NCBI GenBank assembly: GCA_902490735.1
Contig: CABUFC010000004.1
Span: 62,001-126,000 of the forward strand
DNA length: 64,000 bases
Direction of reading: 5' to 3'
Origin: an uncultured Oscillospiraceae bacterium
GTDB taxonomy: Bacteria > Bacillota > Clostridia > Oscillospirales > Acutalibacteraceae
The notes under the pieces were generated by a model. It was not told where the DNA came from. It did not search any database and saw nothing but the letters and a program-made list of their open reading frames with translations. Each line of letters begins with the position of its first letter. The stretch's first letter is position 1. Position numbers and translations under genes: made by a program. This document shows, in pieces, positions 7,626 to 16,378 of the stretch.

Positions 7626-8729
7626 ATGCCGGCTTACGAACGCAATTACGGAATTGACGCTTTGCGGATTTTGTCGATGATAATGATACCGGTTCTCCAT
7701 GTCCTGGGACATGGCGGCATACTGGCGTCTGCCGCCAAATTGTCTTTAAATTACAGCGTCGCGTGGCTTTTGGAAATAGCCTGTTTCGGCGCCATAAACC
7801 TATTCGGTATGATTTCCGGCTACGTAGGATACGGCAAAAAAATTAAGTATGCAAATATTATAGTGCTTACCTTACAGGTATTATTTTATAAAATAATAAT
7901 TACGGCTTTGTTTGCGGTATTTGTACCCGGTTCGGTTGGTATTAAGGGTATGCTCACGTCACTGCTGCCGCTATATTCCGATACGTATTGGTATTTTTCC
8001 GCCTATTTTGGAATGTTCTTTTTTATCCCGTTTTTAAACTACCTTTTAGAAAATTTAAACAAACAGCGTTTACAGATTTTAATATTCAGCATATTGCTTT
8101 GTTTTTGCTTAATAACGACTCTTTTTCATCAGGATTTTGCCGCGGTAAAATTCGGGTATAGTTCGTTGTGGTTGGCGTCGCTTTACATAATGGGCGGGTA
8201 TATTAAAAAATATGACGTGGGTAAAAATATAAAAACCGGCAAACTGTTTTCAGGTTATTTAATATTTACCGGCATAAGCTTTTTGTCACGCATAGGTATA
8301 GAGCTTGTAACCAAACTCGTTTTTAAGCGCCCGATGGACGGGGGATATCTCATTCAATATGTTTCTCCCACAATAGTTTTAGGCTCCGTGTTTTTATTCC
8401 TTTATTTTACAAGGCTTTCATTTAACAACAACATAGCAAAAAGGATTGTTTCTTTTTTTACACCGGCGACCTTCGGCGTTTATTTAATTCACGATTTCCC
8501 TTTAGTGCGTCAATATTTTATTTTACACAAATTTGAGTTTTTGTTAAACTATAACCCGATTATTATGATGTTGGCGGTAATAGCCGCCGCGCTGGGCATT
8601 TTTATAGTTTGCGCTTTAATCGATAAATTAAGAATACTGTTGTTTAAACTGTTAAAAATTAAAGCCGGCATGGAAGCGCTTGAAAGACGGGTAAAGTCCG
8701 GCTTAATAAAACTGTATGCAAAATTTTAA
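7626..8729 (+). CDS. Acyltransferase family 3 integral membrane protein
   Basis: The 367-residue product begins YGIDALRILSMIMIPVLHVL, the characteristic first segment of Acyltransferase_3 proteins (R and catalytic-type His after the first membrane helix). About ten hydrophobic segments continue to residue 345, and the end is basic. Family members transfer acyl groups from the cytoplasm to sugars of cell-wall polymers, exopolysaccharide or lipids; the acceptor is unknown here. ATG 7626 follows AGAGGGTG; earlier in-frame starts lie upstream of the promoter. It is transcribed alone, with a terminator at 8781. Confidence 0.9.
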   Translation: MPAYERNYGIDALRILSMIMIPVLHVLGHGGILASAAKLSLNYSVAWLLEIACFGAINLFGMISGYVGYGKKIKYANIIVLTLQVLFYKIIITALFAVFVPGSVGIKGMLTSLLPLYSDTYWYFSAYFGMFFFIPFLNYLLENLNKQRLQILIFSILLCFCLITTLFHQDFAAVKFGYSSLWLASLYIMGGYIKKYDVGKNIKTGKLFSGYLIFTGISFLSRIGIELVTKLVFKRPMDGGYLIQYVSPTIVLGSVFLFLYFTRLSFNNNIAKRIVSFFTPATFGVYLIHDFPLVRQYFILHKFEFLLNYNPIIMMLAVIAAALGIFIVCALIDKLRILLFKLLKIKAGMEALERRVKSGLIKLYAKF

Positions 8730-8780
8730 TAGACACAGAACAAAGGCAAAAAGAACATGGAAAAATTTCTGAAAATAATT

Positions 8781-8811
8781 AAAGCGGAAAGCCGGGCTTT
8801 CCGCCTTTTTT
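8781..8811. terminator. Bidirectional terminator, acyltransferase / GH20-like gene
   Basis: GCGGAAAGC (8784-8792) pairs with GCTTTCCGC (8796-8804). CTTTTTT follows on the plus strand, and an A-rich run on the left serves the minus-strand gene. Confidence 0.9.
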
Positions 8812-10411
8812 ATATGTTGTTTGCAAAAGTGATATAGTTAAAGAAGTTGTTATCGCAGTAGCGGTCTTCGGTGGGTTCCATATTGCTTGGCATTAAAACC
8901 TCTTGCTCGAGCTCGTCGATAGGCTCGTTACACTCAATAAATTGTTTCAGCCGGTCGCTTACATAATCGTACCGCGCGAGGCTTCCGCCAAGAAGCAGGT
9001 GGTTATATTCCAGTCCGCCGTAAGGCTTGTTTTCTGCTAAATAATAGTCGGAAAAGACTTTAATAAATTCTGTCACGCGGTTTTTAAGCTCGGGTATGCG
9101 CTTATTTATTACTTCTTTAAGCTGTGCTTTGTCTTTTGCTTTGTAAGCTTCGTGGATGGTGCGCGGCAGCTCTGCACGAAGTGCAATTATGCCCGCCGCT
9201 TTAGACTGCATATAAAAAAGTCTTTGAAATTCGCCGCCGTCGGCGTTTAAGTATTCCTTTTCAAGCTGCGCATACTGCTTTGAATAGCCGTCGGACTGCA
9301 TTAAATAAAGGTTGCTTAAAAAGAGGTCACATATCATTAGCCACATACTTCTGGTGCTCATATCGCACTTATTGTTTTTAAAAGGATTGTTAAGATAATC
9401 GAGAGAATGAAATACATCATAATCGACACCGGTGATCTCTTTAAAGCGAGATTTGTCAATTTCGTCCGCAGATTGTATTCTGCCGTATGCAAACTCTGCA
9501 GCAACAAACAATGTAGGCAAAACCGAGAAAATACTTGCCTGTGCGCCGCTGTCGGACCAGAGCGAAATTATAAAATGAGGGAATCCTTTTTTGTGACAAA
9601 CGCGCATTTGCGGAATTAGCCTTTTTATACCGTAATCGTTTATAGGTGCAAATCCGGCAATCTTCCATGCGGCGCCGCAATAAGCTACGTTTGAAGCTTG
9701 CTGCTTAAACGCCGTAAGATTTTTATCAATAATATCTTCGTCAAACTGAAAATACTCCCAGTAAATTACTTCAACATCATCGGGAATTCTTGCCTTTACT
9801 TCTTCGTGTGTTAATTTAGAACGCTTTTCGCTTACAAGCATATCTCCCCAAATCTGGACTTTATAATTATACTTCTTCGCTATTTCATTACATCTAGCTA
9901 GATGGCGCAAAATAAGGTCTTTTGTATCAGCGTCACCGTGAATTTCGCGGTATCTTCCGTGACCAAGTCCATAGGTTTCGTCAAAACCTAAATGAATTTT
10001 ATTGGTTTTTAAGCCCTTTCTTATAGATGCTATCATTTTTTCGGCAAGTTGATAAACGCGCTCGTCGTCGACTAAAAAGTTTGATTTGTTTTCAAAAAGG
10101 TCATTATAGCAATATTGTTTTTTCAGTAAGTCCATATGACCGAGCACGTGAATTTGCGCTATAACTTCAATGCCGTGCAAGGATGCGTATTCATCAATTT
10201 CTTTAAGCTCATCGGTGCTATAATGGCCTATCATATACCCAAAATACGGCTCGCCTTCGACTGTATATCCGTAATTAAGCCCTAAATACAGTTCGTTATA
10301 ACCCATTTCGGAAATTAAATCTATAAACTTTTTTAAACTTTTTACTGTGGGAGTGCTTCCAGGGGAACAATTTACAAACACAGACAAACGATTAAATTTA
10401 CACTTGTTCAT
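8810..10411 (-). CDS. Glycoside hydrolase family 20-like enzyme, cytoplasmic
   Basis: The 533-residue product has a (beta/alpha)8-type catalytic domain with HLGFDET at about residues 141-147, matching the H-x-G-x-D-E signature in which GH20 beta-N-acetylhexosaminidases carry their substrate-assisting Asp and acid/base Glu. The N-terminal IDLISEMGYNELYLGLNYGY and IEVIAQIHVLGHMD strands fit GH20 too. There is no signal peptide and no recognisable N-terminal GH20b domain, so it probably cleaves imported oligosaccharides. A helical C-terminal part (about 340-533) is not recognised. GGAG precedes ATG 10411. It is transcribed singly and ends in a shared terminator. Confidence 0.82.
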   Translation of the reverse strand: MNKCKFNRLSVFVNCSPGSTPTVKSLKKFIDLISEMGYNELYLGLNYGYTVEGEPYFGYMIGHYSTDELKEIDEYASLHGIEVIAQIHVLGHMDLLKKQYCYNDLFENKSNFLVDDERVYQLAEKMIASIRKGLKTNKIHLGFDETYGLGHGRYREIHGDADTKDLILRHLARCNEIAKKYNYKVQIWGDMLVSEKRSKLTHEEVKARIPDDVEVIYWEYFQFDEDIIDKNLTAFKQQASNVAYCGAAWKIAGFAPINDYGIKRLIPQMRVCHKKGFPHFIISLWSDSGAQASIFSVLPTLFVAAEFAYGRIQSADEIDKSRFKEITGVDYDVFHSLDYLNNPFKNNKCDMSTRSMWLMICDLFLSNLYLMQSDGYSKQYAQLEKEYLNADGGEFQRLFYMQSKAAGIIALRAELPRTIHEAYKAKDKAQLKEVINKRIPELKNRVTEFIKVFSDYYLAENKPYGGLEYNHLLLGGSLARYDYVSDRLKQFIECNEPIDELEQEVLMPSNMEPTEDRYCDNNFFNYITFANNI

Positions 10412-10552
10412 ATTAAAACTCCTTAAATCTTTTTATCCATTCAAAAATCTAACTCAAATGAATGTGTATAATACATTTTGTAGCGTCCGTTTTTTTAGCC
10501 CAGCCGCCTTTATTAAAAAACGCTCTAAAAATCTCGAAAATCAATGCTATTA

Positions 10553-11068
10553 TTAAATATATTTAACAATTTCGTCAAGCGCTTTCGACTCTTCGTGCCT
10601 TGAAGACGGTTCGGAATCCTTAGCTTTATATCCGATGGGCATAAGAATGACCGATTTTTCGTTTTTTGGTATATTAAATTCACGCTCGATTAAACTGTTT
10701 GAAAAATAATTGCAGTAACATGTGCCAAGGCCCTGCTCTTCTGCGGCAAGCATAATATAGGTTGCAGTTATACTTACATCTTCAACGCCGGAATGCACAC
10801 CATCCTCGAGCGGATTTTGCCATTCTTCGTCTGTATTATATGTAAAAAGCAAAACCGTGGAAGCGCCGTAAACGCATGAGGTTAGTTCCCTGAGTTTTTT
10901 TATGCCGGCATCACTTTTTATAACATATATTCTTTGCGGCTGTTGATTTTTTGCCGTTGGTGCTAAATTCCCTATTTGTAAAATCTTATTAAGTTTTTCA
11001 CTTTCTATTTCTTTTGAAGAAAATTTCCTTACCGAATATCTTTTTTCTGCAAGCTCCTTAAAATCCAT
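10553..11068 (-). CDS. Nitroreductase family protein
   Basis: The 171-residue product begins with the typical EKRYSVRKF, followed by GNLAPTAKNQQPQRIYVIKS, the FMN-binding signature of small nitroreductases, and AAEEQGLGTCYCNYF in the middle. These proteins bind FMN as dimers and reduce nitro compounds or quinones using NAD(P)H, in the cytoplasm. GGAG lies upstream of ATG 11068. It sits 17 bases after the LtrA-type gene and is likely in one transcript with it. Confidence 0.92.
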   Translation of the reverse strand: MDFKELAEKRYSVRKFSSKEIESEKLNKILQIGNLAPTAKNQQPQRIYVIKSDAGIKKLRELTSCVYGASTVLLFTYNTDEEWQNPLEDGVHSGVEDVSITATYIMLAAEEQGLGTCYCNYFSNSLIEREFNIPKNEKSVILMPIGYKAKDSEPSSRHEESKALDEIVKYI

Positions 11069-11085
11069 AACTATCTCCTATAAAA

Positions 11086-12207
11086 TTATTTGACTTTTTC
11101 GCCTTTAAAAGTTAAAAGCATAAATATTCCGAAAACAAACAGCACGGAAATCGCAATATTTATATACATTATACTTCTAAAAGCAATCATTAATATAACA
11201 AAACAAAGTGCCGCCACGACAAGAAGAGCAACAAATTTTTTGTCGAACTCACATCGTTTTTTGGCATAAATACCGGTTAAAAACAAACAAATAAAATAAA
11301 TTAAAAACGACACTGTTAAAAAAACGGTTTTATGTAAAAGCGAAACTTTTTCATCACGCATAAACTCAAGCGCAACCGAAATATTGTTTAAAGCAAATAT
11401 CAAAAATACGTGTATCATCATATATCCGGTGCCGTTAGTCGTAATAAGCCGATCTAACATCTTGTTATACATATAGCCGTAGCTTAAAAGCAGTCCCGCA
11501 ACAATTAAAAACGCACACCCCGAAAAATATAGGGTATTAAATCCTAAGTCGCCGTCAAAATAGGACGCTAAAGATATTATCATTTCGCCGAAGGTAAAAA
11601 CAACATAAAGCATAGCACGCTCAGAAAGATGTGCAAAATCCACCGGCACCAACGCATTTATCCTGCCGGATAAAGCGGTTGCGATTATACCGAAAAGTAT
11701 GGGAACATAAGCAATTGAAACGCCCGATAGATTATAAACAATCAAATGCAAAAATACAAGAGCTGCCTCGGTAAAAATAATAAAAGCTTTGCGTTTAAGC
11801 TGTGTTAATTCCCAAAAAGCATTCTTGTGATTTTTAAGCTCGATTACATGCTGTATGGCTATATTTATAAGAATAAGCGCCCACGCTATAGAATATCGGT
11901 TTACTGAAGACTGCCAGTGAACGCTGGTACCATCCGCCATATAGTACAAAAGATACATATTTATAAAAAGAAAAATATGATCTCGAATGCCGTTTCTGCC
12001 GTAAATATTGATATAAAAAGTGGTAAAATTCCAAATTTGTATTGCCGCCAATGTGCAAAGAATATATGCCAAAAACACTTCCGGCTTTACAAAACCGTTT
12101 TCAATATAATGCAAAAGCGAATTGTTCCGCCCGATTATATATACAAAAATCAGATCGTATACCAGCTCTAAATATTCTACCTTTTTTTCATCCTTAATGT
12201 TCAACAT
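11086..12207 (-). CDS. Low-temperature-requirement protein A (LtrA) family membrane protein
   Basis: The 373-residue product opens with VEYLELVYDLIFVYIIGR, the diagnostic LtrA start (V-E-x-x-x-D-L-V/I-F-V), and has about eleven hydrophobic segments over the whole length with short loops. LtrA was named from a Listeria low-temperature mutant; the molecular function is unknown. Start ATG 12207 has AAAGG upstream and a TTGCAA-N17-TATAAT promoter. A nitroreductase gene follows in the same direction. Confidence 0.85.
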   Translation of the reverse strand: MLNIKDEKKVEYLELVYDLIFVYIIGRNNSLLHYIENGFVKPEVFLAYILCTLAAIQIWNFTTFYINIYGRNGIRDHIFLFINMYLLYYMADGTSVHWQSSVNRYSIAWALILINIAIQHVIELKNHKNAFWELTQLKRKAFIIFTEAALVFLHLIVYNLSGVSIAYVPILFGIIATALSGRINALVPVDFAHLSERAMLYVVFTFGEMIISLASYFDGDLGFNTLYFSGCAFLIVAGLLLSYGYMYNKMLDRLITTNGTGYMMIHVFLIFALNNISVALEFMRDEKVSLLHKTVFLTVSFLIYFICLFLTGIYAKKRCEFDKKFVALLVVAALCFVILMIAFRSIMYINIAISVLFVFGIFMLLTFKGEKVK

Positions 12208-12232
12208 AAAATACCTTTAAATATTTTTTTTA

Positions 12233-12261
12233 ATTATATAATATCTGCCATGCTTTTGCAA
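12233..12261 (-). promoter_or_regulatory. Promoter of the LtrA-nitroreductase unit
   Basis: Minus strand: TTGCAA (12256-12261), 17 bases, TATAAT (complement of 12233-12238). Confidence 0.7.
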
Positions 12262-12344
12262 ACTAATTTCTTGACATAATTGGGTTTTTCTAAACGTATT
12301 TATAAATGCAGTTTTATAATACACCAAAAATATTTATACTAAAT

Positions 12345-12370
12345 AAGGCAGGTTAAATTTAACCTGCCTT
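12345..12370 (-). terminator. Palindromic terminator after the antiporter gene
   Basis: AAGGCAGGTTAAA directly abuts its complement TTTAACCTGCCTT, a perfect 26-bp palindrome just after the stop of the NhaC-type gene. The following T-run is weak (ATTTAG). Confidence 0.65.
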
Positions 12371-12373
12371 AAA

Positions 12374-13870
12374 TTAATTTTTCTTGAACTCAAATTTATT
12401 AAGAAAAAGAACCGACCCCACAAGAAGCACCGTGCACACCGCAAGGGAAATCCATGGCGTTAAAGTAAATCCGGATATTAAATAGCCGACTGCACATATT
12501 ACCGCAACAAGCGTTGCATACGGAATCTGAGTTTCTACGTGGCGTATATGCTTGCACTCAGAGCCTGTGGACGACAAAATTGTGGTATCCGATATCGGCG
12601 AACAATGATCCCCGTATACCGAGCCTGCAAGAGTTGCCCCAAGCGCCGGTATAAGATAAGCGGCCGCGGCATCTGCTTTGCAAATCATTGTTACTATAGG
12701 TATAAGCATTCCAAATGTTCCCCAGGATGTTCCCATTGAAAAGCTCATCAATGCCGCAATTACAAAAATAAGAACAGGAAGAAGTCCCAAAGGCAAATTG
12801 GCGGTACTTACAAATCCGGAAATAAACACGCCTGTACCTATAAGTTCGCGGCACACGCCGCCAAGGCTCCATGAAAGAACAAGTATAAGCATGGGCGGCA
12901 CTATACTGCTTATGCCGGACACAATAGATTCGATAAATACTTTTGCCGTCATTAATTTGCGCGGCAAATACAAAATAAATGCCATAACGAGGCCGGCAAA
13001 AGCGCCTAAAGTAAGTCCGGCCGTCGGGTTATAGCCTATAGCCTCTGAAAAACTAACCCCTCTAAAAAATCCGCCAACATATGCCATTCCAAGTACGGCG
13101 CAAACAATCAGCACCAAAATCGGAAGAACAAGGTCTATTACTCTTCCTTTGCCACTAATCGAGCTTTCGGTTTTTTCTTCCGGGTTTTTATTTAGCTCTG
13201 CAAGCTTTTCAGCCTTTTTCATAGGTCCAAAATCCTTGCCGGTAAAGGACAAAAACAAAACCATTGCAATGGTCAAAAGTGCATATAGATTATAAGGAAT
13301 TGTAGAAAGAAAAACATTAAATCCGCCGGTTTCACTTACTTCACTTGCAACGGCGACCGCCCAGCTTGACACCGGTGCTATAATGCAGACCGGCGCCGCA
13401 GTGGCGTCGATTATATATGCAAGTTTTTCACGGGAAATATTTAGCCTGTCGGTAATAGGACGCATAACCGTTCCGACAGTAAGGCAGTTAAATCCGTCAT
13501 CTATAAATATAAGAATGCCGAGAAGCGATGTCGCAAAAGCCGCCGAGCGCTTGCTTTTAAGCCTTTTGCCTGCCCAGCGTCCGTAGGCTTCGCTTCCGCC
13601 GGACTTTGATACAAGCACTACAACCGCCCACAAAAGCGCGAGAAAAATAATCATATACGCATTGTCAGCAATTTTTGAACACATCATATCAAATGTAGTG
13701 GCTACAGCAGATATAAAGCTGCCATGACTTGCAAACGCATAAATAAGCATTCCTGAAAAAAGGCCTGCAAACAAGGACGAATATACCTCTTTTGTAATAA
13801 GCGCCAAAGCTATTGCAATTATTGGCGGCAACAAAGATATCCATCCGGTTTCTACCATTGTAAATTCCAT
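12374..13870 (-). CDS. NhaC-type Na+/H+ antiporter family protein
   Basis: The 498-residue integral membrane protein has about eleven or twelve hydrophobic segments. Family marks include the FIDDGFNCLTVGTVMRPITD loop, PVSSWAV and the GDHCSPISDTT segment near the end, all typical of Na_H_antiporter (NhaC/MleN-like) transporters. These exchange Na+ for H+, some coupled to malate/lactate; the substrate cannot be read here. ATG 13870 has AAAGGAG six to eight bases upstream. It is transcribed alone from a TTGATT-N17-TATAAT promoter. Confidence 0.93.
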   Translation of the reverse strand: MEFTMVETGWISLLPPIIAIALALITKEVYSSLFAGLFSGMLIYAFASHGSFISAVATTFDMMCSKIADNAYMIIFLALLWAVVVLVSKSGGSEAYGRWAGKRLKSKRSAAFATSLLGILIFIDDGFNCLTVGTVMRPITDRLNISREKLAYIIDATAAPVCIIAPVSSWAVAVASEVSETGGFNVFLSTIPYNLYALLTIAMVLFLSFTGKDFGPMKKAEKLAELNKNPEEKTESSISGKGRVIDLVLPILVLIVCAVLGMAYVGGFFRGVSFSEAIGYNPTAGLTLGAFAGLVMAFILYLPRKLMTAKVFIESIVSGISSIVPPMLILVLSWSLGGVCRELIGTGVFISGFVSTANLPLGLLPVLIFVIAALMSFSMGTSWGTFGMLIPIVTMICKADAAAAYLIPALGATLAGSVYGDHCSPISDTTILSSTGSECKHIRHVETQIPYATLVAVICAVGYLISGFTLTPWISLAVCTVLLVGSVLFLNKFEFKKN

Positions 13871-13899
13871 ATGCGGCTCCTTTAATTTTTTACAAAAAA

Positions 13900-13928
13900 A
13901 TTATAATACCAAAAGTTTTAAAAATCAA
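13900..13928 (-). promoter_or_regulatory. Promoter of the NhaC-type antiporter gene
   Basis: Minus strand: TTGATT (complement of 13923-13928), 17 bases, TATAAT (complement of 13900-13905). Confidence 0.75.
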
Positions 13929-13948
13929 CTTGAAATATTTTTAAAGAT

Positions 13949-13984
13949 AAAAAAATAAAAGACTCTCAACTTAAAGTTGAGAGC
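13949..13984 (-). terminator. Terminator after the 3D-domain protein gene
   Basis: Minus strand: CTCTCAACTT pairs with AAGTTGAGAG, followed by TCTTTTATTTTTTT. Confidence 0.9.
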
Positions 13985-13990
13985 CGTTTT

Positions 13991-15136
13991 TTATAAGAAA
14001 TAAATAATTACATTGCGTCTGCCAAAAGCGTTGCAGGCGGCTTCTGTTGCCATGTTAAGGTCTACGTTGGTAGGTCTGCTTTTAATAAATCCGCCGGTAT
14101 CGGCAGCAACACAATATCCGTAAACAAATTTACCGTCGGTAGATACTATATACATTTTTGTACCGTAAGGTATAATCTTTGGGTTTACAGCAACTATACC
14201 CGGTTTTGCACGAACTCCTGTTGCGGTAGCACCGTGTTCCTCGTGGTAGGCAGTAGCTTGAACAATTTTACTGCTTTTTGCATTTACGGGCACGCCGTTT
14301 GCGTCAAGCACTATCGGTGTGCTCGGCTTTAAAACCGAAATACAGTTTACGTCGTTTGAAGTTTTTGCGGCTTTGCCGGCAGTCACCGCTTTGGTTGCCG
14401 CTTTTGCGGTTGTTGACTTGGCGGTAGTTTTAGCAGCAGTTGCTTTTGCGGTTTTTTTGGTGCCTACATATTTAACGCCGTTTTCTGCCGCTTTTGTTAC
14501 AACCGACGATATAACTTCACGTTTTGTTTCTACACCGTTAACATAGGTGACAGAATACGTGATGGTTTTGCTGCCTTCACTTCCGGCAGTTTTAATTTTA
14601 ATTGTGCCATACGGCAGAGTTTTTGTTTTTACTTCCTTATAAGTAAAAGGAATGGCCTCGGTTTTTACCTCTTGCTTAACCTCAGTAACTGTAATGCCGA
14701 TTTCTGTGGCGGTATTAAGAACAGCCTTTAAATCTTTATCGCAGGAAAGAGTTTCGTTAATTTCTATCCCCGCTTTAATAAGAAGCTCTTCTACTGTTGT
14801 AGTGGTTGTAAAAACAACATCCATATTGTCGCCTTTAATAAGTGTAACCGGGAAGGCGCGCTCAACTGTAATTTGATTACCGTCTTTTAAAATCTTATCG
14901 TCTTTTCCTAATGTTACGCTTGCCATAGCAAGAATATCGCGAGGTTTATCGGTAAGCGCATATAGATCTACGGTTTTTTCACCATCGTGTACCTGATAAA
15001 AGTTTACGCCTACTGCCCCCGCTAACGACGACGTGCTTAAAACGGCGGCGCACAATACCATGCACACAAATGTTATGAAATGCACAGGTCCGCTTGGAAC
15101 CCTTTTTGCCTTTCTTTTAATGTTTTTAAATACCAT
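13991..15136 (-). CDS. Secreted cell-wall protein with DUF348, G5 and 3D domains (YabE/resuscitation-factor-like)
   Basis: The 381-residue product has a basic N-terminus and one hydrophobic export segment (about 17-38). Next come DUF348 ubiquitin-like repeats (about 45-125) and a G5-type region (about 135-215, with KTLPYGTIKIKTAGSEGSKT). A low-complexity Ala/Thr/Lys linker leads to a C-terminal 3D domain (about 295-381) containing ADTGG and VDLNM, two of the three aspartates that name the domain. The 3D domain is the catalytic part of MltA-like transglycosylases, so a peptidoglycan-lytic role outside the membrane is likely. ATG 15136 follows AAGGAG; a longer version would overlap the promoter. 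Confidence 0.92.
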   Translation of the reverse strand: MVFKNIKRKAKRVPSGPVHFITFVCMVLCAAVLSTSSLAGAVGVNFYQVHDGEKTVDLYALTDKPRDILAMASVTLGKDDKILKDGNQITVERAFPVTLIKGDNMDVVFTTTTTVEELLIKAGIEINETLSCDKDLKAVLNTATEIGITVTEVKQEVKTEAIPFTYKEVKTKTLPYGTIKIKTAGSEGSKTITYSVTYVNGVETKREVISSVVTKAAENGVKYVGTKKTAKATAAKTTAKSTTAKAATKAVTAGKAAKTSNDVNCISVLKPSTPIVLDANGVPVNAKSSKIVQATAYHEEHGATATGVRAKPGIVAVNPKIIPYGTKMYIVSTDGKFVYGYCVAADTGGFIKSRPTNVDLNMATEAACNAFGRRNVIIYFL

Positions 15137-15163
15137 ATAGTTCTCCTTTTCCGGACATTTACC

Positions 15164-15192
15164 ATTATAAATGGCAAAATATTCCTTCACAA
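15164..15192 (-). promoter_or_regulatory. Promoter of the 3D-domain protein gene
   Basis: Minus strand: TTGTGA (complement of 15187-15192), 17 bases, TATAAT (complement of 15164-15169). Confidence 0.8.
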
Positions 15193-15538
15193 GTATATTT
15201 TTTGACTTTTAAATGTGCAAAGTAACGAAATTTTGTGAAAAATATCGGCATTTTCATTAGTTACAAACTTGTAATAATTATTAATTGGGGTAAAAATTGT
15301 TATTTTTTAACAATTCGGTTGTGCAAGTTAACTAATGTTTGTCAATTATATCGACATTTTTGGGTGTTTTTTAATGCTTTTTAAGCATTTTTTATTAAAA
15401 ATCGAGAAAAATAAGGATAAATTTCAATAAATTTCATTCTAAACCTATATTTTCCTGTAAGTTTATTATACGGAAAAATTTTTAAAAATATTCAAAAATA
15501 TTACAAGTTGTAATATTTAATGGAAGCACCTTCATATT
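15193..15538. other. Long A+T-rich control region with two TTACAA/TTGTAA palindromes
   Basis: About 350 bases without a gene, between the divergent 3D-domain gene and the DeoR operon. Two perfect small palindromes are visible: TTACAA-AC-TTGTAA at 15261-15274 and TTACAA-G-TTGTAA at 15501-15513. They look like two sites for one dimeric regulator. Otherwise I see only A/T-rich sequence. Confidence 0.5.
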
Positions 15539-15579
15539 TGTTAATGAATGTTGACAAATGTTAATGTTTGTGCTATTAT
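15539..15579 (+). promoter_or_regulatory. Promoter and phased direct repeats of the DeoR operon
   Basis: TTGACA (15551-15556), 17 bases, TATTAT (15574-15579). The promoter is overlaid by direct repeats with a 10-base period: TGTTAATGAA (15539), TGTTGACAAA (15549), TGTTAATGTT (15559) and a weaker TGTGCTATTA (15569). Direct repeats on one helical face are usual for DeoR-family operators, so autorepression is likely. Confidence 0.7.
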
Positions 15580-15600
15580 GTTAGCAAAAGAGGTGATATG

Positions 15601-16368
15601 GTGTTTATTGAAGAGCGACATGCGGAAATTTTAAACATGCTGAATAAAAACGGGCGCATAGTTTTAAGCGATATTCAAGAGCGTTTTTCAGTATCTTCAG
15701 ACTCTGCGCGAAGAGATCTTAGAATTTTAGAAAGCAAGGGGCTTTTAAAGCGCACGCACGGCGGAGCTATCCCCATTCCGAAGGTGGGCATAAAGCCTAC
15801 GTACAGCACTGTTCGCGATATTGGTGAAGGCACCAAAGAAGACCAGGCAATAGCAAGGCGTGCAGTTAAAATGATACGCGATGGCGATACGGTGTTTTTA
15901 ACCAGCGCAACGCTCGGCTTTTTAATGGCGCAGTACCTACCCTCTACTATTAAAATAACGGTGGTTACAAATTCAATTATACTGGCAGACATTTTAAGGG
16001 AATATGAGTATATAACTACATATATAGTCGGCGGAAAAATGCGAAAAACGGGGGCCGCCGTTGACGACATTGCAATAAGCTTTGTAAAAAATTTGCGGTA
16101 CGACCTGTATTTTACTACAGGAAGCGGGCTTTCAGCAGAATTCGGGCTTTCAAACGGAACGCCGGAGACCGCGGCATTTCAAAAAGCAATTATTGAAAAT
16201 TCACTAAAAACGGTATGTATAATTAAAAGCGACCGCATCGGCGTAAACGGATTTATACACTGTGTAAACGCAAGCAAACTTTCATGTGTAATAACAGGCG
16301 GCGAAGCAGATGAGGAATGTTTAAACACAATAGCCGAGCAAGGTCCTGAAATAATAACAGTAACTTAG
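15601..16368 (+). CDS. DeoR family transcriptional regulator
   Basis: The roughly 255-residue product starts FIEERHAEILNMLNKNGRIV, the usual DeoR opening, with a winged helix (residues 1-60; SSDSARRDLRILESKGLLKR is the recognition part, followed by THGGAI). A DeoRC sensor domain (about 75-250) carries TSATLGFLMAQYL and TGSGLSAEFGLSNGT for binding sugar phosphates. I prefer GTG 15601, which leaves five bases after AAGAGGTG; ATG 15598 is possible. It leads an operon with a HAD phosphatase and a PfkB-type kinase, so the inducer is probably a phosphosugar handled by them. Confidence 0.93.
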   Translation: MFIEERHAEILNMLNKNGRIVLSDIQERFSVSSDSARRDLRILESKGLLKRTHGGAIPIPKVGIKPTYSTVRDIGEGTKEDQAIARRAVKMIRDGDTVFLTSATLGFLMAQYLPSTIKITVVTNSIILADILREYEYITTYIVGGKMRKTGAAVDDIAISFVKNLRYDLYFTTGSGLSAEFGLSNGTPETAAFQKAIIENSLKTVCIIKSDRIGVNGFIHCVNASKLSCVITGGEADEECLNTIAEQGPEIITVT

Positions 16369-16378
16369 AGGCGATATT

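Noticed and set aside
8754..8834. Short ORF after the acyltransferase gene (ATG 8757)
   Set aside because: It runs straight through the bidirectional terminator and into the GH20-like gene with no ribosome site.
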